This document shows, one piece after another, positions 9,039-19,569 of a stretch of DNA of 64,000 nt. The notes under the pieces are model-generated. The model ran no database searches, had not been told where the DNA came from, and saw only the letters and a program-made list of their open reading frames with translations. Every line of letters begins with the position of its first letter. The first letter of the stretch is position 1. Position numbers and translations under genes: made by a program. Origin of the DNA: Thioalkalivibrio paradoxus ARh 1 (lineage in GTDB: Bacteria; Pseudomonadota; Gammaproteobacteria; Ectothiorhodospirales; Ectothiorhodospiraceae); assembly GCF_000227685.2 (NCBI RefSeq), contig NZ_CP007029.1, positions 1,772,501-1,836,500 of the forward strand, read 5' to 3'.

Positions 9039-9356
9039 CTGACTCTCCTGGGACCCGTGGCTCAGGTGGCCCGGGTGTCTGCAACTATGCCCCTGCCGCC
9101 GGACTCTAGGGCAACACGCTGGCGAAAGCCACACCAATGCCCAGGATTTGTAATCTTCCCGCAGCGGCCCGAACCGCCCGGGGTGCCGTTCCCGAATTTC
9201 GGCCGGCAACGGTCTGGAGTTGACGGCAAGGTCTGCACGGGCGACGCTGGTCGGGCGTAGCGGGCAGGGACAGGGACGTGGCATGCCACCACGGTTTCCG
9301 GGTGCCGGCCGGATCGTTCATGCTGACCCGGCGGGTGCCGGGATTCGAGGTGCGAA
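9039..9356. other. Divergent intergenic region, metallopeptidase / alpha-2-macroglobulin
   Basis: About 320 bases between two divergent genes, which must hold both promoters. I see no convincing sigma-70 boxes, operator or RNA gene. Open frames here are GC-rich shadows. Confidence 0.4.
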
Positions 9357-12300
9357 ATGCCGTGGTTGCGCCGATTGGTGATGGTCCTGGCCGTGCTGCT
9401 CCCGGCTTTCCCCGTGTCGGCGCAGGAACTGCCGCAGGCCCTGGTGCAGGCGGCCGATGCGTACCGGCAGGCACTGGAAGCCGGGGAGCCCCCGGCGCTC
9501 GATGCCGCTGCACGCCAGCAATTGACCGAAACGGCCTCGATCCTGTCCGGTGTCGGCGAATGCCGGCAGGCATTGACCCTGCGCAGATTGGTGCTGCGGC
9601 GGGACTCGGGCTTCGCGGTCTGGCAGGCGCAGGCGCAGAACGCGCATTGCGCCCGTAACTGGCGGGAAGCCGTGGGCGCGGCCTACCGGGCGTACACGGT
9701 CGCTCGGAGCGACCCGGAGCGATTCCAGGCTCTGCGGCTGCTGGGCAGCGCTGCGGTGCAGGACTGGCGGTTCGACAACGCCGACGCGCTGGCGGTGTAC
9801 CGCGCGGCGAGCCGCTATGGCAGCGATCCGCAGCTCGAGGCCGAGATCGCCCGGCTGACCGAGGATCAGCGCCAGGCGCGGGCGCTGCGACTGGAGGCGA
9901 TCGAGGTCCGCGACGAGGGCGAGGAACCCAGCCTTTGCCTGCGCTTCAACCAGGCGATGCCCGCGCCCGCCGAACGCCGCTACCAGGACTTCATCCGCAC
10001 CCAGCCGCGGGTGCCGGCTCGCTTCCGACAAGCGGATACCGACGAAATCTGCATCGATGGCGGCGAGTTCGATCGCGACTACCAGGTAATGGTGCTGGAA
10101 GGCCTGACCGACACCGAGGGCCGTTCGTTGCGCACCACTCGCCAGGAGCGGGTTCGCGTGGGGCCGCGCAGCGCCTCGCTGCGTTTCCAGAGCCACCTCT
10201 ATGTGCTGCCCCGCGGCAGCACCGGCGTGCCGCTGCACGCGGTCAACGTGCACGAGGCGGAACTGGCGCTGTACCGCATTGACGAACGCAACCTGCTGGC
10301 GCCGCAGGTGCGCGAGCTTTTCGGCACCGATCTGAGCGCCTGGAGCGAATCCCGAATCGCCGACGAACTCGGCGCTCGGGTCTGGAGCGGACCAGGCGAA
10401 TGGACGGTCGAGCCGAATCGCGAACAGCGTGTCCTGCTGCCGCTGGCCGACGATCTGCAGGCGCATCCCGGCATCTATGTGGTGACCGCGCGGGTACCAC
10501 CGGATGACAATGATGGATACCCCGGACCGCCGCGTGCGAGTCAGTGGCTCGTGGTTTCGGACCTGGGGATCACCACCTACCAGGGGCGCGACGGCCTGAC
10601 TGTCGGGGTGCGCGGGCTGGGCGACGCGCGTCCGCGCAGCAACGTGCGCCTGCAGCTGCTGGCGCGCAACAACACACGGCTTGCCGAAACCCGGACCGAC
10701 CGGCGCGGCTTCGCGCAGTTCTCCGGCGACCTGCTGCGCGGGCAGGGAGGGCGCGAGCCGGTGCTGCTGTTCGCGCTGCACGACGACGGCGATTTCAACT
10801 TCCTCGATGTCAGCCGTAGCCCGTTCGACCTGAGCGATCGCGGCGTCGGCGGCCGCGCGCATCCCGGTCCGCTGGACGCCTATCTGCACACCGAGCGTGG
10901 GGTCTACCGCCCCGGGGAAGCGGTGCACATGGGGCTGCTGCTGCGCGACGATTCCGGGCGCGCCGCAGCACCAGTGCCGCTGACGCTGCGGCTGTTAAGC
11001 CCCGACGACACCCTGATCTGGGAGGAAGTCGTTCGCCCGGAAGCCGCCGGCGGGCTGGCCCGCACGCTGCGCCTGCCCGCTGCCGCACACACCGGGCGAT
11101 GGACACTGCTGGCCCACGTCGACCCCGACGCGGCTCCGGTGGGCCAGACCACGTTCCAGGTGCAGGCGATCCTCCCGCCTCGGCTCGAGGCCCGCTTCGA
11201 TCTGCTGCCCGATACGCCGCTGCCGGTGAAGCAGCCCATCGAACTGGAGCTGCAGGCCGACTACCTGTTCGGTGCCCCTGCGGCCGATCTGGAGGTGCGC
11301 TCGGAAGCCCGCGTGGCGGTCGACCCGAATCCGTTCGATGCCTTCCCCGGGTTCCGCTTCGGACCGCTCGGCGGTGACGGAACCGCGGTGGTATTGCCCC
11401 TTCAGGACGCCCGGACCGATGCCAGCGGGCGCGCGCGCCTGGCGCTGTCGATCGACCGTCTGCCGGAACCACAGGCTCCGCTTCGGGCGGAACTGCGCAG
11501 CGAAGTGCTCGACGTCGATGGGCGGGTCGTGACCGCGACGGCGACCCGGCTGGTCGATACCGGCGTGCCGCTGCTCGGCCTGCGCGTGCCCGGGGATCCG
11601 GGACCGGAGGGCCATGTGCTGCTGAACGAGGGGGCGCAGGCGCGTTTCGAGATCGTCGCGGTGAACGCGCGCGGCGAAACCCGGCACGCCGCAGGACTCG
11701 AATACCGGCTGGTCGAGGAACAGGTGCATTACCAGTGGTACCAGGAATACGGCCGCTGGCAGTACCGGCGCGAGATCCGCGAGCGGGACCGGGGACAGGG
11801 TCGACTCGACGTGACCGATCGCGAACCGGCGGAGCTGACCTTCGCGCTCGACTGGGGCCGGTATCGTCTGGATCTGCACGATCCCGAAACCGAAGCCAGG
11901 GCCAGCGCGCGGGTTCAGTTGGGCTGGGGCGGTGCGCCCGGACCCGACGATCCCCCGGATCGGCTTCAGGTCCAGCATGACCGCCCGGCCTATCGGCCCG
12001 GCAGCGAGGCCGTGCTGTCGATCGAGGGCAACTTCGACGGACCCGGACAGGTCGTGATCGCGAGTGATCGGGTGCTGGAAGTCCTGCCTTTCTGGATCGA
12101 ACAGGGGCGGGGACTGCTGCAGGTTCCGGTGGACGCCGACTGGGGCGCAGGTGCCTACGCGCTGGTCACGGCGTTCCGGCCCGAGGATGTCCAAGCCGGG
12201 CTCGGGCCGCGGCGGGCGATCGGCGTCGCCTGGCTCGGCCTGGATCCCGACCCGGCTACGCTTGCAGTGAACCTGGATGCGCCCGAGCGGCTGCGGGCGC

Positions 12301-14570
12301 TGCAAACGCTGGAGGTCGGCGTGGAGATCCCGGACCACCGAGACGGCGAGGCGGTGTTCCTGACGCTGGCGGCCGTCGACGATGGACTGCTCCAGTTGAC
12401 CCGCCACCCACCGCCACGGCCCCTCGAGCATTTCTTCGGACAACGCCGGCTCGGGCTGGATATCCGCGATCTCTACGGCCGGCTGCTCGACGGCCGTGCT
12501 GGCCAGCACGGGCGAATCGGCACCGGAGCGGGCGCCTTCGAGCCGGACGCCTCGCTGGAACCCCCGGTCACGATGCTGTCGCTGTTCTCCGGGGTGGTCG
12601 AACTGGACGCCGAGGGCCGGGCCATCGTGCGTTTCGATCTCCCGGAATTCGAGGGGCGTGTGCGCCTGAATGCGGTCGCGTGGTCGTCCCGGCGCATGGG
12701 ACACGCGAGCCGTCCGGTGACCGTGCGCGACCCGGTGGTCGTGCAGGCCGCGCTGCCGCGATTCCTGGCGCAGGGAGACCGGAGTACCGCGACGGTGACG
12801 CTGTTCAACGCGGATGGACCGGAAGGATCCTATCGGCTGCGCTGGCGGCAGCGCAATGCACTGGCAGACCTGGACGGCAGCCGGGTGCTTGCACTGGATT
12901 GGGGCCAGCGGGCGGTGATCACGCTGCCGCTGCAGGGCGAACGTATCGGTCACGGGGAATTGCTGCTGGAACTGGAAGGGCCCGAAGGGGTTTCCGTCGA
13001 ACGGCGGCTGGAGCTTGCGGTACGCCCAGCGTTCGCGCGCCAGGACATCCGCGTGGCCGGACGGCTGGAGGCCGATGGCACGCGGCTGCTGGGCGGTGCC
13101 GCGGTGGCTGGGCTGATCCCCAAGACATTATCGGCGCAACTCACGCTCGATTCCCGGCCGCAATGGGATGTCGCCGGCCTGGTGCATCAGCTCGACCGGT
13201 ATCCCTACGGCTGCCTGGAACAGGTGACCAGTGCCGCGTTCCCGCTGCTGGACTGGCCTGCCTTGCTGCCAGACGCCGACGCACAGGCGCCGGATCCGCA
13301 ACGCCTGGCCCAGGCGGTGAGCCGGATCCTGGAGATGCAGCTCGACCACGGCGGGTTCACGCTCTGGGGCGGGCCGGGGGATCCGGACGACTGGGCCTCG
13401 GTGTACGCGCTCGAGTTTCTCGGGGAGGCCCGCCGCCACGGGGTCGAGGTGCCGGACTTCGCCTGGGAACGCGGCCTGCACTGGCTGCGCGCGCTGGTGG
13501 AACTGCCCGAGACTCGCGACGCCCGCCGGATGGCGGCACAGAGCTACGGGCTCTACGTGTTGGCGCGCAACGGCGCGGCACGCTCCGAGACCGCGCGTTA
13601 CCTGCTCGACGTGGTGGGCGAACGCCTGCCCAGCGGCCTGGCCGCCGGGCACCTGGGGGCGGCACTGGCGCTGGAGGGAGACCGGGTCCGGGCGCAGAAA
13701 GCGTTCGCGCTCGCGGATCGTCTGCCGCGTGGCGCGGACCTGGCCGACTACGGCTCGGCGCTGCGCGACCGGGCGGACGTGTTGCGCCTCGCGGCGGCGC
13801 ATGCGCCCGACATGCTGGATCCGGGGGCATACGCCGAGGCACTGGCGAGCGCCTTTTCCGAGGAACGCTGGCTGTCGACCCAGGAACAGGCGGCGCTGAC
13901 CCGGGCGGCGGCGGTCGTGTCCGGGGGCGAGCGCGCCCTCGATCTGACCCTCGATCAATACCACCACCAGGCGATCGAGGGTCCGCTGATTCTGCGGCCC
14001 GATTCCGCCGCCCTGCGCGAAGGGCTGACGCTGCACAATCGCTCCGGCGACCCGCTGTGGTACGCGCTGTTGGCGAGCGGACATCCGGAACAGCCGCCGC
14101 CGGTCAAGGCCGAGGGACTGCGCATCGAACGCCAGATCTTCACGCTCGACGGCAAGGCGCTCGGCCGCGACTCGGTCGAACAGGGTGCGGTGCTGGTGGT
14201 CGTGCTCGAAGGGGAGGCGGTGGGCCGCGCGGTCGACGAATACCGGCGGCTTCAGTTGCTGATCGCGGATCCGATTCCGGCCGGTCTGGAAGCGGATTCG
14301 CCCGGCCTGGAGGGAAGCCGTGCGCTCGACGGGCTGGACTGGCTCGGCGAGGTCAGCCCGACGCTGTACAGTGATGCGCTGGACGATCGCTTCGTCGCCG
14401 CGCTCGATCTGGAGCCGGATACGGCGCGCCACTTCAGGGTGGCATATATCGCACGAGCCGTGACTCCAGGGGGCTACCAGATGGGCCCGAGTTTCGTCGA
14501 GGACATGTACAAGCCCTACCTGCAGGGGCGTGGCGCAAGCGGGTGGCTGCACGTCCGGGCGCGTCCCTGA
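9357..14570 (+). CDS. Bacterial alpha-2-macroglobulin (YfhM type)
   Basis: Periplasmic protease-trapping protein of 1737 residues, close to the usual size of the YfhM family. It has a signal peptide (RRLVMVLAVLLPAFPVSAQ), which ends in Ala-Gln without the lipobox of E. coli YfhM. Macroglobulin-type beta domains fill the middle. The thioester site is GCLEQ at about residue 1286, followed by the alpha-helical thioester domain (for example FTLWGGPGDPDDWASVYALEF). The thioester covalently captures attacking proteases. The ATG has GAGGTG upstream. It sits directly before pbpC, the classic yfhM-pbpC pairing, thought to guard the envelope when peptidoglycan is being repaired. Confidence 0.95.
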   Translation: MPWLRRLVMVLAVLLPAFPVSAQELPQALVQAADAYRQALEAGEPPALDAAARQQLTETASILSGVGECRQALTLRRLVLRRDSGFAVWQAQAQNAHCARNWREAVGAAYRAYTVARSDPERFQALRLLGSAAVQDWRFDNADALAVYRAASRYGSDPQLEAEIARLTEDQRQARALRLEAIEVRDEGEEPSLCLRFNQAMPAPAERRYQDFIRTQPRVPARFRQADTDEICIDGGEFDRDYQVMVLEGLTDTEGRSLRTTRQERVRVGPRSASLRFQSHLYVLPRGSTGVPLHAVNVHEAELALYRIDERNLLAPQVRELFGTDLSAWSESRIADELGARVWSGPGEWTVEPNREQRVLLPLADDLQAHPGIYVVTARVPPDDNDGYPGPPRASQWLVVSDLGITTYQGRDGLTVGVRGLGDARPRSNVRLQLLARNNTRLAETRTDRRGFAQFSGDLLRGQGGREPVLLFALHDDGDFNFLDVSRSPFDLSDRGVGGRAHPGPLDAYLHTERGVYRPGEAVHMGLLLRDDSGRAAAPVPLTLRLLSPDDTLIWEEVVRPEAAGGLARTLRLPAAAHTGRWTLLAHVDPDAAPVGQTTFQVQAILPPRLEARFDLLPDTPLPVKQPIELELQADYLFGAPAADLEVRSEARVAVDPNPFDAFPGFRFGPLGGDGTAVVLPLQDARTDASGRARLALSIDRLPEPQAPLRAELRSEVLDVDGRVVTATATRLVDTGVPLLGLRVPGDPGPEGHVLLNEGAQARFEIVAVNARGETRHAAGLEYRLVEEQVHYQWYQEYGRWQYRREIRERDRGQGRLDVTDREPAELTFALDWGRYRLDLHDPETEARASARVQLGWGGAPGPDDPPDRLQVQHDRPAYRPGSEAVLSIEGNFDGPGQVVIASDRVLEVLPFWIEQGRGLLQVPVDADWGAGAYALVTAFRPEDVQAGLGPRRAIGVAWLGLDPDPATLAVNLDAPERLRALQTLEVGVEIPDHRDGEAVFLTLAAVDDGLLQLTRHPPPRPLEHFFGQRRLGLDIRDLYGRLLDGRAGQHGRIGTGAGAFEPDASLEPPVTMLSLFSGVVELDAEGRAIVRFDLPEFEGRVRLNAVAWSSRRMGHASRPVTVRDPVVVQAALPRFLAQGDRSTATVTLFNADGPEGSYRLRWRQRNALADLDGSRVLALDWGQRAVITLPLQGERIGHGELLLELEGPEGVSVERRLELAVRPAFARQDIRVAGRLEADGTRLLGGAAVAGLIPKTLSAQLTLDSRPQWDVAGLVHQLDRYPYGCLEQVTSAAFPLLDWPALLPDADAQAPDPQRLAQAVSRILEMQLDHGGFTLWGGPGDPDDWASVYALEFLGEARRHGVEVPDFAWERGLHWLRALVELPETRDARRMAAQSYGLYVLARNGAARSETARYLLDVVGERLPSGLAAGHLGAALALEGDRVRAQKAFALADRLPRGADLADYGSALRDRADVLRLAAAHAPDMLDPGAYAEALASAFSEERWLSTQEQAALTRAAAVVSGGERALDLTLDQYHHQAIEGPLILRPDSAALREGLTLHNRSGDPLWYALLASGHPEQPPPVKAEGLRIERQIFTLDGKALGRDSVEQGAVLVVVLEGEAVGRAVDEYRRLQLLIADPIPAGLEADSPGLEGSRALDGLDWLGEVSPTLYSDALDDRFVAALDLEPDTARHFRVAYIARAVTPGGYQMGPSFVEDMYKPYLQGRGASGWLHVRARP

Positions 14571-14587
14571 ATCGGGCGGACGCCGAT

Positions 14588-16753
14588 ATGCCCCGCCAGC
14601 GATCGCGGTGGCGTTCCGCTTCGCGCTTGCTCGCGGCTGCGGCCATCCTGCTGCTGGCGACCGCTGGCGCGCTGGCGGCCCTCGACCGGCTATGGGCGCC
14701 GGCGACCGATGCGGCGCTCGAATACTCGGTGCAGATACTTGCCGACGACGGCCGCTTGCTGCGCCTGTACACCACCCCGGATGGCTACTGGCGGCTGCCG
14801 GTAAACCTCGAGGAGATCGATCCGCGCTTCATCGAGCTCCTGACCTCGGTCGAGGATCAGCGCTTTTTCCGGCACCCCGGCGTCGACTCACTGGCACTGG
14901 CCCGGGCTGCGGCCCAGGCCGTATGGCAGGGCAGGGTGGTATCGGGCGGGTCGACACTGTCGATGCAGTTGGTACGCCTGCTCGAGCCCCGCCCGCGGCG
15001 CGTTTCCAGCAAATTGATCGAGATGTTCCGCGCCTGGCAGATCGAACGGCGTCTGAGCAAGGACGAAATCCTGGCGCTGTACCTCACGCTGGCGCCATAC
15101 GGCGGCAATCTGCAAGGCCTGCCGGCCGCGAGCCTGTTCTATTTCGGCAAGGCGCCGGGCTTCCTGACCCTGGAGGAGACCGCGTTGCTGATCGCGTTGC
15201 CGCAGGCGCCGGAGGCGCGCCGGCCCGACCGCCATCCGCAGCAGGCCGCGGCAGCGCGCGACCGACTGCTTCGAGCCTGGGCCGCCGACGACCGGATCGA
15301 CGCGCCTTCCCTGCAGGCCGCGACTCGGGCGCCGGTGCCCGAGTCGCGGCGTCCGGCCCCGCGCCACGCGCCCCATCTGGGCGACCGTCTGCGTGGCCAT
15401 GCCGATGGCCGGGGACGGGTGGCGACTTTCCTCGACGCGGAACTGCAGCAACGACTGGAACGCAGGCTGGCCCGGGAACAAATGCAGCTGGCGCCAGGGC
15501 AAACCAGCGCGGCACTGGTCGTGGAACACGCGACGGGGCAGGTACGTGCCTGGGTAGGGTCGGGGGATTACTTCGGGCAGGACTTTCCCGGGCAGGTCGA
15601 CATGGTCAGTGCGCTGCGTTCTCCTGGATCGCTGTTGAAACCCTTGATCTACGGGCTCGCGTTCGACCTCGGCATCGCACATCCCCAGACCCTGGTCGTC
15701 GATCGCGCCGAACCGCTGAAGGCCTGGTCCCCACGCAACTTCGATCGCCTCGAGCAGGGGGAGATGACGCTGGCCGAGGCGTTGCGGCAGTCGCGGAACA
15801 TTCCCGCGGCGCGCGTGCTCGAGCGCGTGGGTACGGATCGCCTGCTGGCCGCCCTGCGCGAACTGGGGGGCAGCGTGGCGATGCCGGGAACACGCCCGCC
15901 GGGGCTCGCCGTGGGACTGGGCGGGATCGGGCTGGACATGCGGGACATTGCCGCGTTGTACGGCGCCATCGGCCAGCAGGGAGTCGGCTTGCGACCGCAG
16001 GTATCGGCCGCGGGCGGCGTTCCCGGCAAAGCCCCGCTGCTGTCCGCCCCAGCCGCCTGGCAGGTGGCGCGCATCCTGCTGGATACCGCACGCCCCGACG
16101 GCCACTGGAGCGACCGGCGTTCGATCGCGTTGAAGACCGGGACTTCGTTCGGGTATCGCGACGCCTGGGCCGCGGGCGTCGACGGCGCCTACACCGTGGT
16201 CATCTGGGTCGGTCGCCCGGACGGGGGCTACACCCCGGGCCTGACCGGGCTGAGCGCCGCGGTGCCTCTGCTGCTCGATGCCTTCGCGTTATTGCCCGAT
16301 GCCGATCCGCGCTGGCCTGGGGCGCCTCCCGAAGGCACCCTTCTGGCGCGGGCCGAGGGCCTGCCTCCACACTGGCAGCGGTTGGAATTGCGCGAACGCG
16401 GCTCCGCGGTTGCGACGCCAGGGCCCCGGTTCGCGTTCCCTGCGGATGCCGCGACACTGGCCTGGAACCCGGCCCGGCCGGAGATCCTGCTCGACCTGCG
16501 CGGCGGCCAGCCCCCTCTGAGCTGGCTGGTGGACGGCCGACCGACCGGGATCGCGGCCCGCGGGCGGCAGCACCTCTGGCGCCCCGAGCGGCCCGGCGAA
16601 TACCGGGTAACGGCGCTGGATGCACGGGGCCGGGCCGCCACCGTGCGCATCCACCTGCGGATCGCCGAGCGCGACCCAGCGCAGCCGGAGTCGAAAGGCC
16701 GTGGAGCTTCGGTTCAGGTGGAGGACCCGGATGCCGAAGGGCTGGCCTGGTGA
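14588..16753 (+). CDS. pbpC: Penicillin-binding protein 1C
   Basis: Bifunctional peptidoglycan glycosyltransferase and transpeptidase-like protein, 721 residues, anchored by an N-terminal membrane helix (LLAAAAILLLATAGALAAL). The glycosyltransferase (GT51) motifs EDQRFFRHPGVDS (from about residue 89) and GGSTLSMQLVRL are intact. The penicillin-binding motifs are SLLK (Ser at about 348), SRN and KTGT (about 516). A C-terminal beta-rich domain of the PBP1C type (BiPBP_C) ends the chain. I chose the ATG 15 bases after the alpha-2-macroglobulin stop; an upstream in-frame start overlaps that gene. The two genes are one operon. Confidence 0.94.
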   Translation: MPRQRSRWRSASRLLAAAAILLLATAGALAALDRLWAPATDAALEYSVQILADDGRLLRLYTTPDGYWRLPVNLEEIDPRFIELLTSVEDQRFFRHPGVDSLALARAAAQAVWQGRVVSGGSTLSMQLVRLLEPRPRRVSSKLIEMFRAWQIERRLSKDEILALYLTLAPYGGNLQGLPAASLFYFGKAPGFLTLEETALLIALPQAPEARRPDRHPQQAAAARDRLLRAWAADDRIDAPSLQAATRAPVPESRRPAPRHAPHLGDRLRGHADGRGRVATFLDAELQQRLERRLAREQMQLAPGQTSAALVVEHATGQVRAWVGSGDYFGQDFPGQVDMVSALRSPGSLLKPLIYGLAFDLGIAHPQTLVVDRAEPLKAWSPRNFDRLEQGEMTLAEALRQSRNIPAARVLERVGTDRLLAALRELGGSVAMPGTRPPGLAVGLGGIGLDMRDIAALYGAIGQQGVGLRPQVSAAGGVPGKAPLLSAPAAWQVARILLDTARPDGHWSDRRSIALKTGTSFGYRDAWAAGVDGAYTVVIWVGRPDGGYTPGLTGLSAAVPLLLDAFALLPDADPRWPGAPPEGTLLARAEGLPPHWQRLELRERGSAVATPGPRFAFPADAATLAWNPARPEILLDLRGGQPPLSWLVDGRPTGIAARGRQHLWRPERPGEYRVTALDARGRAATVRIHLRIAERDPAQPESKGRGASVQVEDPDAEGLAW

Positions 16754-16913
16754 CTCCGATTCGACCCGATGGAGTTTCCGCTTTTCGGCATCGGTCGGCA
16801 CTGCATGGGGCTTCGAAAACATGGCAAGCTAGGCGCCACTGTGTCGGCTTGGCGTGCCGCAAGCGCCCAGCGACCCATGCCCCCCTTGGTATCGGCCCGC
16901 TTGGAGCAAGGCG

Positions 16914-18398
16914 ATGAACGCTGTGATGACCCGTATCGAAAAGGCCTTGAACGGCGGCCATCCGCTGATTTACGTACGCTGTCTTGAAGAAGATCGCCTG
17001 GAACAGATGCTGCAGCGGCTTTCCGCCGGCCGTTTCGGGGATTCGCGCCCGGTGATCGTCTGGAGCCTCACCCACGGCTTTCTGGAACAAGGCACGGAGA
17101 GCGGATCGGGACGGGATCCAGGCCAGGCATTGCGCGAAATCCTGCGCGGCCCACGAGAAGCGTTCTACCTGCTGAAGGATTTTCCGCTGTTGTTCGAGGG
17201 GCGTCCCGAATTGGTGCGCGGGCTTCGCGATCTCTACCAATCGCTGGCTGGCAGCAAGTCCTGCGTGTTTCTCTCCTCACCGGGCTGGCAGATTCCGGAA
17301 CCGCTGTCCCGGCAACTGTTCACGGTGGAACTCGGCCCCCCCGACGAAGACGAGATTCGGGAAGAGGTGCAACGGGTGCTCGAACGCGTGGGGGCTGCCC
17401 CCAGTCCAGGGGCTTGGCTCGAACAGATCACGACTTCGTTCAGAGGCATGATGCGCAGCGAAATACGCCACCTGCTGCGGCGGTTGGTGGCAGAGAAGAA
17501 ACTGGCAGGCGAGGAGGCATTGGCCGAGATTCGCACGGAGAAAGCGGCAATGCTGATGCGCGAGGCCTGCCTGAAGTACATCCCCGATACCGTCGATATC
17601 GCCCATGTCGGAGGGCTGCAGAACCTGAAGGAATGGGTGCTCACCCGAAAACCGTTCTTCACCGGCAGCCACCCGGAGACCCGCGTGACGCCGCCGTCGG
17701 GGATCCTGTTCATGGGCGTCAGCGGATGCGGGAAGAGCATGGCGGCGAAAGTGATCGCCAGCGCCTGGACCCTGCCGCTGGTGCGCCTGGACATGAACCT
17801 CGTGTTGTCGGGTGCGTTCGGGTCGCCCGAGTATGCGTTCGACCATGCGCTGAGAGTGGCCGAGGAGATCGCACCGCTGGTCCTCTGGATCGACGAAATG
17901 GAGAATGCCTTCGGCTACGACTCGGAGTCCCGTCGCGGGAACAACCCCAACATCTTCTCGAGTTTCCTGACCTGGATGCAGGAGAAACCAGCCGGGGTGT
18001 TCGTGGTGGCCACTGCCAACCGGATCGAACTGCTGCCGGCGGAGGTGATCCGCAAGGGGCGCTTCGACCAACTGTTCTTCCTGGATCTGCCGACGGCGGA
18101 AGAGCGCACGGGAATCATCGAGATCCTGCTGCGGGCGGCTGGCTCCGACCCCGCGAGATTCAACCTCAATACGCTGGCGGCGCTCACCAAGAGCTGGAGC
18201 GGCGCAGAGATCGAGCAGGCCATCAAGGCCGCGGTCGTGCACGCCTGGGAGGAGAACCGCCCGTTCAACGAGCGGGACATGCTGTGGAGCGCAGCGCGAA
18301 TCGTGCCCCTCTCGCGCACGATGTCCGAACAGATCAAGCAGCTCCGGGCCTGGTCTCAGGATCGGGCCACGCCGGCATCGCCCAAGGGGTCGCCCTGA
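16914..18398 (+). CDS. AAA+ ATPase, Ycf46-like
   Basis: The 494 residues have an N-terminal domain beginning with IEKALNGGHPLIYVRCLEED, a pattern shared with cyanobacterial/chloroplast Ycf46-like ATPases. A single AAA+ module follows: Walker A GVSGCGKSMAAKV, Walker B LVLWIDEMEN, sensor 1 VVATANRIELLPAEV and an arginine-finger region RKGRFDQLFFLDLP. The function of this family is unsettled, and a regulatory role in inorganic carbon use has been proposed in cyanobacteria. The ATG has GGAG eight bases before it. It faces a minus-strand gene for a membrane protein. Confidence 0.85.
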   Translation: MNAVMTRIEKALNGGHPLIYVRCLEEDRLEQMLQRLSAGRFGDSRPVIVWSLTHGFLEQGTESGSGRDPGQALREILRGPREAFYLLKDFPLLFEGRPELVRGLRDLYQSLAGSKSCVFLSSPGWQIPEPLSRQLFTVELGPPDEDEIREEVQRVLERVGAAPSPGAWLEQITTSFRGMMRSEIRHLLRRLVAEKKLAGEEALAEIRTEKAAMLMREACLKYIPDTVDIAHVGGLQNLKEWVLTRKPFFTGSHPETRVTPPSGILFMGVSGCGKSMAAKVIASAWTLPLVRLDMNLVLSGAFGSPEYAFDHALRVAEEIAPLVLWIDEMENAFGYDSESRRGNNPNIFSSFLTWMQEKPAGVFVVATANRIELLPAEVIRKGRFDQLFFLDLPTAEERTGIIEILLRAAGSDPARFNLNTLAALTKSWSGAEIEQAIKAAVVHAWEENRPFNERDMLWSAARIVPLSRTMSEQIKQLRAWSQDRATPASPKGSP

Positions 18399-18441
18399 GC
18401 GGGATACCGGCAGGGCAGGGCGCCCACGGCGCCACGAGCGT

Positions 18442-19569
18442 TCAGGCCTCGCCTCGGAGCGCGCCGATCCCCTGACCATGGAAGAAATCCCGGTAGACCG
18501 TGGCGGTAAACCGGGCATCGAATCGGCGGCCGCAGGCAGCGTAAAGACGCTTCAGGAAGCGCTTCTGCGCTCGCCGGGGGCGGCCGTCGAGAATCGTCGT
18601 AACGGTGACCAGGGCCAGCAGCAGATCCTGCACTTCGGGGGGCAGATCCGCCAGCGCATCGTGGTGGACAGCCCAATCGAGCGTGAGCGAGCCCGGAGGA
18701 ATCGCGAGTTCCTGGAACAGGCGTCCCAACAGGAGTTGAAGGTTGGGGTGCGCGGTGCCGCCCGACTGGATCGCCTCGGCAACCGCTTCCAGCAACAGGC
18801 GTCGCGTGGGCTCGTCGAGCCGCGTGCGTTCGGCCTGTAGGCGCTGTCCGAGTTCCTGCACGGCCAACGGCCCTGCGGCCCGGACGCGGCTTGCACGCAT
18901 CACCCAGCCGATGATGATCGCGTTCCAGACCGCGTAGATCACGATCGCGATCAGCGGGATGAAGACCCGCACTGCGGCCCGCGCCAGTACCCGGCGTAAC
19001 AGTACCCGGGTAATGAAACTGGTCGCGCCGATCTTCAGCCGGTAGAGGATCGCGTATGCGATCAGCCGCCACCGCGGTACCCGCGCGTAGGGATCGATGC
19101 CGTAGATGGGTTGACGCGGATCCGGCATATCCAGCGCCGAGCGCGACAGGCCGATCGCGATCACCTGGTCGATTTCCTGTTCCGAGAGATGCAGGCCGGC
19201 GATGGATGTGATCCGCGCGACGCGGCGCAGCACCACCCAGTACAGAAACAGGATCTCGACCACGCTGACCAGGATCGAGCCCGCGAGAAAGATCACCCAG
19301 TACTCGATCCAGCGGGCCCAGGATTCGGATGCGTCGGGCATCGTGACGTTCAGCCAGACCTCAAGCCCCCCGATCAGTGCACCCGAGATCATCCCGGAGA
19401 GCGCGGCGAGCAACACCGCGGAACGCTCGAGGCGGCGGATCTGTGCCAGCTCCTGCGCGGGCCAGCGGTGCACCTCGGGCTGGTCGCGGCTGTTCTGTCG
19501 GCGCAGGATCGATACCGCGATGCGCTCGATGAGATTCAGTTCGGGGCTCTGCGACTGCGCCGATTCCAT
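18442..19569 (-). CDS. Membrane protein of unknown function
   Basis: I cannot name this 375-residue protein with confidence. Two membrane segments lie near residues 50-75 and 95-125 (WVIFLAGSILVSVVEILFLYW). A third hydrophobic region lies at about 205-230 (VFIPLIAIVIYAVWNAIII). The rest is a helical cytoplasmic part with the phrase DLPPEVQDLLLALVTVTTILDG near the C-terminus. The ATG has AGGAGG nine bases upstream; a TTG two codons earlier is too close to that site. It is convergent with the AAA+ ATPase, and its 44-base separation leaves room for a shared terminator only. Confidence 0.75.
   Translation of the reverse strand: MESAQSQSPELNLIERIAVSILRRQNSRDQPEVHRWPAQELAQIRRLERSAVLLAALSGMISGALIGGLEVWLNVTMPDASESWARWIEYWVIFLAGSILVSVVEILFLYWVVLRRVARITSIAGLHLSEQEIDQVIAIGLSRSALDMPDPRQPIYGIDPYARVPRWRLIAYAILYRLKIGATSFITRVLLRRVLARAAVRVFIPLIAIVIYAVWNAIIIGWVMRASRVRAAGPLAVQELGQRLQAERTRLDEPTRRLLLEAVAEAIQSGGTAHPNLQLLLGRLFQELAIPPGSLTLDWAVHHDALADLPPEVQDLLLALVTVTTILDGRPRRAQKRFLKRLYAACGRRFDARFTATVYRDFFHGQGIGALRGEA

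Noticed and set aside
10995-12953. Long minus-strand open frame inside the alpha-2-macroglobulin gene
   Set aside because: Antisense shadow; the plus-strand reading has signal peptide, thioester site and family wording throughout.
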